DNA of 5,567 nt from Planctomycetota bacterium (lineage in GTDB: Bacteria; Planctomycetota; Phycisphaerae; WQYP01), in contig JAKAYZ010000208.1 in assembly GCA_021816165.1 (NCBI GenBank), forward strand, positions 1-5,567. Reading direction: 5' to 3'. Under the pieces are notes generated by a model. That model was not told the DNA's origin and searched no databases. It saw nothing but the letters and a program-made list of their open reading frames with translations. The translations under genes were made by a program, and so were the position numbers. The stretch's first letter is position 1. Each line of letters starts with the position of its first letter. This document shows, piece by piece, positions 1 to 5,567 of this stretch.

Positions 1-1737
1 GACACGAATGCGGTGGGGCGACTGACTATCATCAATGATTCCACTGCCGCACCGATAATTGTTAATTCCGATATTACGGATAACAGCAGCGGAGCGGTCA
101 CATTGACGACGTCGGGTTCCGGTGTGACACTGCTGGCGGGAACAAATACCTATTCCGGTGGCACCTACATAGACGCCGGGACTCTGCTGCTTGGAAGCGC
201 CGTCGCCCTGTCGTCCTCCGGCACCGTGAATATCAGCCAAGGGGCCGCTTTGGATGTTGGGGGACAAAACGTAACCATCGCGTCACTATCCGGCTCGGGC
301 ACCATCGATAATAACGATCCGAACTTCACCGGCCGATACACGTTGACGCTGGGCGGCGATAATTCCGGCAGCACCTTCAATGGTGATATCCGTGACTCCG
401 TTGGAACTCTCGGCATCGTTAAAAATGGAACGGGAACACTTACCCTTGGGGGCGCAAGCACATTCAGCGGTGGGGTGGTGTTAAACGGCGGCAACCTGAA
501 TCTGACGAATCTTTCCGGTGCTGGGGTGGGCACGATCACACTTAACGCCGGCCAACTGCTGGATTCCGGCTATATCACCAATGATATCTATGTCCCCAGC
601 GGCCACACGTCGACAGTTCTATTTCAAAATAACAATTACGCCACGCTGGGCGGGGCGGCCCAGGCTACCGGTACGCTGCGAGGTGGCGGCACCCTCACTA
701 TCGAGGCATACTATGTGCGAAACCTGCTTGGCGGAGATTGGTCGGCATTCACCGGCGTGGTTAATCTTGTCCCTCTGGAAGATGGAACCGATCTTGGCTT
801 CAATGGCATGCTGAATTCCGCCGGGGCGCCCGGATTTTATCTCAGCAACGGCACCCTTAATCTGGAGGGTGCCGCCGGAAAAACAATTAATTTTTCTTTT
901 TACAACAATCAGGCCAGCCACGCGCCCTACGGCTATAACGCCGTTATCGGTGCACTATCGGGAACCCCGTACAGTTCGATCAGCGGGACACCCATCGCAC
1001 CGGACGCCAATTCTGACCACGCCTTGAATTACGTTATTGGGGGTGCAAATGCCAACACCACCTTCGCTGGTAATTTGGTTGGGCGCGCCGGCTATGTCAC
1101 TAATTTCTACAAGGTCGGCACCGGTTCACTCACGCTGACTGGAACCGACAGTTTTGGTGGCACCACCGAAATCAACGGTGGAGCATTAATAGTGGACGGT
1201 CCGCTGACCAATGCCTCACAAATTACCGTGGATGCATCGGGCACGGTGGTCTCCACCGACGATACCCACCTGAGCTTCGCCGCGGGAACGGGCGGAACGC
1301 TTTCGGGCATCGGCCAGATCAGTGCCGCGGTGATCAATAATGGAGTGATAGCGCCGGGCGATCCGGTAACAAATCCGCTGGGCGTATTGACCGTAAAGAG
1401 CCTCACGGATAATGGGCATTTGGTGATTCGCATCGGCACGGACGGTACCAATTCGCTGCTTGGCGTGACCGATGCGCTTACGCTGGGTGCATCGAGCACG
1501 TTGAACCTTTCCGGCAGTTTCGACGGCCACGCGCATAATATTGTCCAGTTCGGCAGTCTGGCAGGCACGTTCGGCCATATCGACGGCCTGCCCTCGGGCT
1601 ATCAGGTAGTGTATGGTAAAAATAATATTTCAGTCGTGCCCACACCGGAGCCTGCCACCAGCGGGTTGCTGGTTCTGGGGCTTTGTGGGCTTGTTGGAGG
1701 CAGGTGCCGCTGTCGGCGGGCGGCCATTGGCGGTTAA
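1..1737 (+). CDS. PATR beta-strand repeat surface protein with PEP-CTERM sorting signal (5' partial)
   Basis: The frame is open to the left edge. The GTG at 13 has no ribosome binding site and no signal peptide follows it, so the true start lies upstream. Residue numbers count from that GTG (574 codons remain). The protein is rich in Gly, Thr, Ser, Asn and Leu. It carries at least three autotransporter-associated beta-strand repeat cores of the type GTLTLxGxxTYSGGTxIxxGTL, at about 36-60, 135-162 and 365-394. Such repeats are expected to stack as a right-handed beta-helix. Residues 475-540 resemble the module that often closes PATR proteins (a segment around LAGTFGHIDGLPSGYQVVYG). The C-terminus is a PEP-CTERM tag: PEP at 545-547, a short hydrophobic stretch at about 549-563, then an Arg-rich tail. 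In the known family this tag directs processing by an exosortase and retention or release at the cell surface. No catalytic motif is visible. It could be an adhesin, a matrix or a glycan-binding protein, and its exact role is unknown. Confidence 0.88.
   Translation, partial: DTNAVGRLTIINDSTAAPIIVNSDITDNSSGAVTLTTSGSGVTLLAGTNTYSGGTYIDAGTLLLGSAVALSSSGTVNISQGAALDVGGQNVTIASLSGSGTIDNNDPNFTGRYTLTLGGDNSGSTFNGDIRDSVGTLGIVKNGTGTLTLGGASTFSGGVVLNGGNLNLTNLSGAGVGTITLNAGQLLDSGYITNDIYVPSGHTSTVLFQNNNYATLGGAAQATGTLRGGGTLTIEAYYVRNLLGGDWSAFTGVVNLVPLEDGTDLGFNGMLNSAGAPGFYLSNGTLNLEGAAGKTINFSFYNNQASHAPYGYNAVIGALSGTPYSSISGTPIAPDANSDHALNYVIGGANANTTFAGNLVGRAGYVTNFYKVGTGSLTLTGTDSFGGTTEINGGALIVDGPLTNASQITVDASGTVVSTDDTHLSFAAGTGGTLSGIGQISAAVINNGVIAPGDPVTNPLGVLTVKSLTDNGHLVIRIGTDGTNSLLGVTDALTLGASSTLNLSGSFDGHAHNIVQFGSLAGTFGHIDGLPSGYQVVYGKNNISVVPTPEPATSGLLVLGLCGLVGGRCRCRRAAIGG
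118..192 (+). repeat. PATR repeat core 1
   Basis: Residues 36-60 of the first gene contain GTNTYSGGTYIDAGTLLLG, a near-canonical autotransporter-associated beta-strand repeat. It is followed by the usual spacer of short beta strands (GTVNI, AALDV, and an ASLSGSGTI turn). Confidence 0.85.
415..498 (+). repeat. PATR repeat core 2
   Basis: Residues 135-162 of the first gene contain KNGTGTLTLGGASTFSGGVV followed by LNGGNLNL, matching the PATR pattern (K-x-G-x-GTLTL-x-G-x-x-T-F/Y-SGG). Confidence 0.85.
1105..1194 (+). repeat. PATR repeat core 3
   Basis: Residues 365-394 of the first gene contain KVGTGSLTLTGTDSFGGTTE followed by INGGALIV, a third PATR copy. It lies about 200 residues after copy 2. 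The intervening segment (about 165-360) is more diverged and contains aromatic-rich stretches. Confidence 0.82.
1645..1737 (+). other. PEP-CTERM protein-sorting signal
   Basis: The last 30 residues of the first gene form the three-part PEP-CTERM signal: the PEP tripeptide (codons 1645-1653), a hydrophobic segment of about 15 residues (GLLVLGLCGLVGG), and a basic tail R-C-R-C-R-R followed by A-A-I-G-G. In the family this is recognised by exosortase (EpsH/XrtA-type). The tail is slightly odd because two cysteines interrupt the usual run of arginines and five neutral residues follow it. Confidence 0.85.
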
Positions 1738-1807
1738 ATTCAAAACAGGTAAGACCGAAATGTCAGCGTTAATACCATTTAATACCCGTGTTTCACTGGA
1801 GGTAAGG
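1738..1807 (+). promoter_or_regulatory. Intergenic gap with a tandem 8-bp direct repeat (possible operator)
   Basis: The gap between the PATR gene and the PL4 gene contains TTAATACC at 1769-1776 and again at 1779-1786. The copies are offset by exactly 10 bases, about one helical turn. The stretch is more AT-rich than the flanking genes. No terminator hairpin and no convincing -35/-10 pair is visible. A regulator-binding role is only an inference; two 8-base copies could occur by chance in AT-rich DNA. Confidence 0.25.
1798..1802 (+). promoter_or_regulatory. Ribosome binding site of the PL4 gene
   Basis: GGAGG lies 5 bases upstream of the ATG at 1808. This decides the start: the frame is open back to 1613 and has another ATG at 1760, but only 1808 combines a strong Shine-Dalgarno site with an immediate signal peptide. 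Confidence 0.85.
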
Positions 1808-4800
1808 ATGCGTCCAATTCCATGGTTGTTTATAACGGTCGGGCTTTTGATCATGGCCGCAGGTACAGCGCATGCCCGTATTCCGGCAACCCGGAAGGTG
1901 CTGCTTAATCTGCGGCATCCACAAGTCATAGGTCGGCTGCATGTTTATGGTTCAGGTGTCAGTATTAAGTACACAGCCAAACCTTTGTTTGTGCACAGCG
2001 GTGGGGGGGCGATTGAAGTTATCGCCAATGAGGCCAAAAATCGCCATCCGCTTGGAGGTGTTCGTCCCGCGATTGTTGTTCCTCTGATAAAAGCCCGCAA
2101 CATGCGGCACTACCGCGAAATTACCCTTTGGGTGTACGTACCTGAATCGGCGGCCGCCCATTTCTTCGGTCGCTATGACGTTCGCCTGTCGGTCAACAAT
2201 GGCTCGCCTTATTGGTCCATGGCGGCCGTATCTCCCGGATGGAATCATGTGGTTTGGAATTTCGCCCGCCATCCGCAAAATGCAATCGCCGGTTCTGGTT
2301 CGGGGGCCACGCGCCGCTTACCCGTTATGCGGTCGCTGGTTATCAATCTCGGCCCTCTTATGAGTGGTTACGGATTGTCCAAGGTTTACATCAGCGATAT
2401 TCGCATGGTTCCCATGCGCCGCCTCGTGTCCACCACCCGTGAGGAACTTGAGTCCGTCCTGGGTGACGACGACTCCTGGTCACGCCGTTTTCAAGCGGTA
2501 GAACGCCTGCGAGCCATTGGCGGCCTGCGGGTACTGCCGGCTTTAATTCAGGCCACGGAGGATCACGTCCCATTGATTCGCGGTGAGGCCCGCCGCGCCA
2601 TGCTGGCTGTGGTGGAGGCAGTCGGCTCGCGCGCCAAATCAGATTTGACCGACACCCTGCATATCGGCACTCCGCGCATGCAATTGGCAGTTGTGCACCT
2701 GCTCACCAAGTTGGGTCCCACCCACTTGGGAAAATGGGTGCTGCCCGCTCTAAAACATGCCTTGCTCAGTAATGATTTTTATGTGCGCCAAGCGGCGCGT
2801 CATGGATTAGGCACGTTGGGTTTCCATCGCCCCGAGCAAGCCAAATACCTTATTGCCAAGCTGCGATTGAAGGCCACACAAATGGCAGCCATTCGCTGCC
2901 TGGCGGAAATTGGACCGGGTGGGATTGACGCCATTCCTGCTGAGCTTCATATCCTCCGTGACACACATAACCAGTTGTCCTATCGCCTCTGGGCCCTTCG
3001 GGCGGTCTGGTGGACCGAGCAACGCTATCTGAAGCCATCCGATTGGGTGTTGGCTCTGCATCCTCATTCAAACCTCGTCTACCGACACCTGACTGATCTG
3101 GCCATGCTCCGTCTCGAAGCGGCTGGCCGGGCCGGCGCGAAGCAACTCGCCGATACCTTGATGCATTCGCATGATGTCGTCGTACAGGCGCGGGCCGCCG
3201 AGGCACTCGGTCATATCCGTGTGCGCTATCTGGCAGTGGCTGAACACGCCCTCGGGGTGGCCACCCATAATCCTGCTTCGTACGTGGCATGGCAGGCGCG
3301 TTACGACCTGCACCGTATCAATCCTGCGGCCTATCGCTTATCACTGGCTGGCGCAAAGCACGCACATGCAGGCCCGGTGCGCGTCACTCGCCGGGGGAAC
3401 CTTGTCATTGTGTCCAATGGCATTGTGCAGATGACTTTCCGTAAGACCAGTATTGATCCGGGACCGGTATCGGTACAACTTGACCACGGCCCCAACTTGG
3501 TGCACTCCCGCTGGGTACATCACATTTTGGCTTTCCGCAAAAGCAAAGCCACTGATATGTTCGAACGCCAATGGATGCAAAAACTCGGCGGCTGTCCCAT
3601 TAACAAAAATTTTCAGCAACACGTGACTGTGCATCGCCCCGGTGAAGTGCAGTACGTCTACACATTTCCAGCCGGCGGAGCGGCCCCTCTCCAATGGCAG
3701 GAGATTTATGTCCTGCGGCGCGGCGACCATGGTTTTTATATTTATTATCGCCTGAAAAATATGACCGGGAAAGCCATGCCAAATAGCATATATCCCGGTA
3801 ATATCCAAAGCATTGCATTAGAGTTCAATATGCTCATTGCCGTCACCCGACGCCTTTTCACCACTAAAATGCTCAACGATAATTTACGCGGGCCAACCAG
3901 CTTTGGCTTTCCACGGCAAAACTATCTTCAATATCCTGATATCTACCAGGCCACATGGCGCTTGCCCAACGGCGAGGTAGACGCCAAGCACGAATGGAAC
4001 AATTATGAACAAATGAGCCACGTGCTTGGACTGGCCGGACCGAAATATGGCTTCTGGGTCATCTTTCCCAGCTATTCATTCCTTGACGGTACCGAGCCTA
4101 CTCTGGAAATGAACGGTTTCGTCGGGCCGCTGTTTATCGTCTCGATGGATAAAAAATATTATGTGCCGACGGCGGAATATGTTGGTGCTCATTTTGAAAA
4201 AACCTACGGCCCCATGTTCATCTACCTGCATCGGGCACCCAATACCGATGCCAATTGGATCGCCGCCAAACGCGAGGCTCTAATTCAGCAGGCACAATGG
4301 CCCTGCAAATGGGTACGAAATAAGGCCTACCACCAACGCGGAGCGGTCAGCGGCCGTGTGAAAATCAGCACTGGCCAATCCGCCAAACACACTTGGGTCA
4401 TTCTCGCCAGACCACCCAAACAGGTTCCCGCAGACCTCTACGGCGATTGGCTTCGCAACATCAACCCATACATGTATTGGACGCAGGCCAGTGCGCGTGG
4501 CCTTTACTCCATCAAGCACATTGAGCCTGGGCGATATGACCTGTTCGTCTGGAAAAGTGGTGTGCTGGGCGAGGCCCGGAAAAATGGGATCGTCATCGGC
4601 AATCACCAGACCGTCGCCTTGGGAACCACCGAACTTACGCCACTGTCGTATGGCAAAACCGTTTGGCAGATAGGCGAGCCGAATCGTACTGTGACCGAGT
4701 TCCGTAATGGCGGCAATTTTCATATCTGGGAAAACTATTTGAGATACGGAATGGATTTTCCCCATGGAGTCAATTACACCATCGGCAAAAGCACCGCCAG

Positions 4801-5269
4801 TCGCGACTGGAACTATCTCCAGCCTGCCATTGTGCAGGGGCATCGAAACCCCACCACATGGAATATCCGGTTCCACCTCAAAAAAATTCCTGCCGGGCAC
4901 CCTGTCCTCTCTGTCATCTGCGGCGGGCGTTTTGCCTGGCTGAATGTATTTGCCAATGGGCGTTTGATTGGTCATATCCATACCAGTATCGGATTGCAGT
5001 TTGTCCGCACGGCCCCCTACGGTGAATTGATTATTAAAAATATCCGTTTTCCACGCGATCTACTTGAGAAGGGGAATAATGTCATTTCGCTCTCATTTGC
5101 ATCTCATTTGCCGGGCAGCGCTATCAAGGGCATTTACCGCGCCACATTGAAATCGCATAACGTCGCCCGGAAAGTACGGGCAAACTGGACAAGCTTTATG
5201 GCCTACAGCCTGATTCGGCTCTCAATGGACAAGACCAAAAGTCTTCAGCCGCTCAGCGGTCGGCCATAA
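1808..5269 (+). CDS. Secreted HEAT-repeat / polysaccharide lyase family 4 protein (putative rhamnogalacturonan lyase)
   Basis: The protein has 1153 residues and is probably exported. Residues 1-23 are a signal peptide (hydrophobic 6-18, AHA cleavage site at 21-23). Residues about 28-203 look like a beta-sandwich/CBM-like domain (ITLWVYVPES, then PGWNHVVWNF). Residues about 209-510 are helical HEAT-like repeats. Residues about 522-810 match the PL4 N-terminal beta-sandwich, starting with an NLVIVSNGIVQMTF strand pair. Residues about 822-940 hold the family's linker and FnIII-like domain (WPCKWV, RGAVSGRV, YWTQASARGLYSI, PGRYDLFVWKSGVLGE). Residues about 948-1115 are the C-terminal CBM-like domain (VWQIGEPNRTVTEFRNG, YTIGKSTASRDWNYLQ). 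PL4 enzymes cleave the rhamnose-galacturonate alpha-1,4 bond of rhamnogalacturonan I by beta-elimination. K727, in DAKHEW, is the likely catalytic lysine. The catalytic histidine seems absent from its expected place, so activity is uncertain. The HEAT block is not part of a standard PL4 enzyme. The gene lies 63 bases before a probable pectin esterase gene, which supports a pectin role. Confidence 0.88.
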   Translation: MRPIPWLFITVGLLIMAAGTAHARIPATRKVLLNLRHPQVIGRLHVYGSGVSIKYTAKPLFVHSGGGAIEVIANEAKNRHPLGGVRPAIVVPLIKARNMRHYREITLWVYVPESAAAHFFGRYDVRLSVNNGSPYWSMAAVSPGWNHVVWNFARHPQNAIAGSGSGATRRLPVMRSLVINLGPLMSGYGLSKVYISDIRMVPMRRLVSTTREELESVLGDDDSWSRRFQAVERLRAIGGLRVLPALIQATEDHVPLIRGEARRAMLAVVEAVGSRAKSDLTDTLHIGTPRMQLAVVHLLTKLGPTHLGKWVLPALKHALLSNDFYVRQAARHGLGTLGFHRPEQAKYLIAKLRLKATQMAAIRCLAEIGPGGIDAIPAELHILRDTHNQLSYRLWALRAVWWTEQRYLKPSDWVLALHPHSNLVYRHLTDLAMLRLEAAGRAGAKQLADTLMHSHDVVVQARAAEALGHIRVRYLAVAEHALGVATHNPASYVAWQARYDLHRINPAAYRLSLAGAKHAHAGPVRVTRRGNLVIVSNGIVQMTFRKTSIDPGPVSVQLDHGPNLVHSRWVHHILAFRKSKATDMFERQWMQKLGGCPINKNFQQHVTVHRPGEVQYVYTFPAGGAAPLQWQEIYVLRRGDHGFYIYYRLKNMTGKAMPNSIYPGNIQSIALEFNMLIAVTRRLFTTKMLNDNLRGPTSFGFPRQNYLQYPDIYQATWRLPNGEVDAKHEWNNYEQMSHVLGLAGPKYGFWVIFPSYSFLDGTEPTLEMNGFVGPLFIVSMDKKYYVPTAEYVGAHFEKTYGPMFIYLHRAPNTDANWIAAKREALIQQAQWPCKWVRNKAYHQRGAVSGRVKISTGQSAKHTWVILARPPKQVPADLYGDWLRNINPYMYWTQASARGLYSIKHIEPGRYDLFVWKSGVLGEARKNGIVIGNHQTVALGTTELTPLSYGKTVWQIGEPNRTVTEFRNGGNFHIWENYLRYGMDFPHGVNYTIGKSTASRDWNYLQPAIVQGHRNPTTWNIRFHLKKIPAGHPVLSVICGGRFAWLNVFANGRLIGHIHTSIGLQFVRTAPYGELIIKNIRFPRDLLEKGNNVISLSFASHLPGSAIKGIYRATLKSHNVARKVRANWTSFMAYSLIRLSMDKTKSLQPLSGRP
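1889..2416 (+). other. N-terminal beta-sandwich / carbohydrate-binding-like domain of the PL4 protein
   Basis: Residues about 28-203 show alternating hydrophobic strands and features typical of jelly-roll CBM-like domains: an ITLWVYVPES strand, a W-S-M-A-A-V-S strand, the GWNHVVWNF turn-strand, and a closing segment with SLVINLGPL and VYISDIRM. I cannot assign a CBM family. Carbohydrate binding is an inference from fold pattern and context. Confidence 0.5.
2432..3337 (+). other. HEAT-like alpha-helical repeat region of the PL4 protein
   Basis: Residues about 209-510 form a series of paired amphipathic helices with HEAT hallmarks. Examples are SRRFQAVERLRAIGGLRVLP at 225, IRGEARRAMLAVVEAVG at 257, VRQAARHGLGTLG at 326, AIRCLAEIGPGGIDAIPAEL at 361 and VVQARAAEALGHI at 458. 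Perhaps six to eight repeats are present. The family typically mediates protein-protein contacts or acts as a scaffold. In an exported lyase its partner is unknown. Confidence 0.75.
3371..5152 (+). other. Polysaccharide lyase family 4 module
   Basis: Residues about 522-1115 contain the complete PL4 domain order: catalytic beta-sandwich, FnIII-like domain, C-terminal CBM-like domain. The best markers are the conserved GVLGE, VWQIGEPNRT-x-EFRNG and YTIGKS-x-x-x-x-DWNY segments and the RG-x-VSGR strand that opens the FnIII-like domain. K727 (codon 3986-3988) is the candidate catalytic lysine. Confidence 0.85.
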
Positions 5270-5332
5270 GCCGCTGCTGCATACCGTTCAGTGGACTGAT
5301 TTATTAATGGTAAATACTTACAGGAGTCAGAT
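5270..5332 (+). promoter_or_regulatory. Short intergenic gap with ribosome binding site for the downstream gene
   Basis: This 63-base gap ends with AGGAG at 5322-5326, 6 bases before the ATG at 5333, a good Shine-Dalgarno site. The middle is AT-rich (about 5298-5320). No terminator with a T-tract is visible, so readthrough from the PL4 gene is plausible. Confidence 0.7.
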
Positions 5333-5567
5333 ATGCTCATTGACCGTGTATGCCGATGGACACTTGGACGCATCGTCCGCGCAGCTTGGAGAGCGGCGAT
5401 ACCAGTCGTTGCCCTTTCCATGACGACCGGGGGCCTTAGCGCCCGTACCCTGCACGCGCCGCTAAAATTTGAATTTGGACCGGGGAAAAAAGTCCCGGGC
5501 TACATTCAGGTTCTGCCAGATACAACCTTCAATTCCCGGCGTGGTTACGGTTTCGATCTCGGCTTTA
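5333..5567 (+). CDS. Exported protein, probable rhamnogalacturonan acetylesterase of CE12 type (3' partial)
   Basis: Only the first 78 codons are in the window. The ATG at 5333 has a good Shine-Dalgarno site. Residues 1-37 look like a signal peptide with a long basic n-region (five Arg before residue 21), a hydrophobic core at about 21-35, and a possible LSA cleavage site at 35-37. The mature start has KFEFGPGKKVPGYIQVLPDT at 45-64 and RGYGFDLGF at 70-78. This closely resembles the small N-terminal beta-sandwich (pattern F-D-F-G-x-G-x-x-x-x-GY-x-x-V ... GYGF) found before the SGNH hydrolase domain in many bacterial rhamnogalacturonan acetylesterases. Those enzymes remove acetyl groups from galacturonate residues in RG-I. 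The SGNH catalytic residues lie beyond the window, so the family call rests on this N-terminal motif and on the neighbouring PL4 gene. Another pectin-active enzyme sharing the same N-domain is possible. Confidence 0.68.
   Translation, partial: MLIDRVCRWTLGRIVRAAWRAAIPVVALSMTTGGLSARTLHAPLKFEFGPGKKVPGYIQVLPDTTFNSRRGYGFDLGF

Noticed and set aside
1107..1568. Minus-strand open frames opposite the PATR gene.
   Set aside because: They are opposite a clear repeat protein with consistent codon pattern, and their Pro/Val/Ser-rich translation is what antisense of a Gly/Thr/Asn-rich gene gives.
1613..1807. Upstream extension of the lyase reading frame, overlapping the end of the PATR gene, with a GTG at 1613 and an ATG at 1760.
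   Set aside because: The extension adds 65 residues before an obvious signal peptide. Neither upstream start has a Shine-Dalgarno site as good as that of 1808, and the overlapped part is explained by the PEP-CTERM coding frame.
4280..4981. A 233-codon open frame on the - strand inside the lyase gene.
   Set aside because: It lies wholly opposite the strongly conserved PL4 FnIII-like and CBM-like domains, and its translation shows no recognisable domain. It is a shadow frame.
5254..5276. Inverted repeat CAGCGG / CCGCTG with an 11-base loop around the lyase stop codon, as a possible terminator.
   Set aside because: The stem is only 6 base pairs, overlaps the coding end, and no T-tract follows.
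5287..5316. Possible promoter with TTCAGT and TAAATA separated by 18 bases before the CE12-like gene.
   Set aside because: The -35 match is weak, and AT-rich gaps give such pairs by chance; the consensus in this organism is unknown.

Overview
The window reads as part of a plant-pectin (rhamnogalacturonan-I) utilisation locus. The host is probably a Gram-negative bacterium of the PVC group (Verrucomicrobia, Planctomycetes/Phycisphaerae or a relative). That placement is an inference. It rests on a surface protein built from autotransporter-type beta-strand repeats (PATR) ending in a PEP-CTERM sorting tag, on large secreted multidomain polysaccharide-degrading enzymes, and on clear Shine-Dalgarno sites. 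No rRNA, tRNA, CRISPR array, insertion sequence or integration gene was seen.

Layout, all on the + strand. (1) Positions 1-1737 are the 3' part of a gene for a PATR-repeat protein with a C-terminal PEP-CTERM signal; its start lies upstream of the window. (2) After a 70-base gap, 1808-5269 encodes a 1153-residue secreted protein: signal peptide, a beta-sandwich/CBM-like domain, about 300 residues of HEAT-like helical repeats, then a full-length polysaccharide lyase family 4 (rhamnogalacturonan lyase) module with its FnIII-like and C-terminal CBM-like domains. (3) After a 63-base gap, 5333 to the window edge holds the first 78 codons of another exported protein, which looks like the N-terminus of a CE12-type rhamnogalacturonan acetylesterase.

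The biological logic is an inference. The esterase would remove acetyl groups that block the RG-I backbone and the PL4 lyase would cleave that backbone, so genes 2 and 3 form a sensible pair. Both gaps are short and lack a convincing terminator, so cotranscription is plausible. The PATR/PEP-CTERM protein may be part of the same cell-surface programme or merely a neighbour. The most interesting points are the HEAT-like repeat block fused in front of a PL4 lyase and the apparent loss of the family's catalytic histidine in that lyase.
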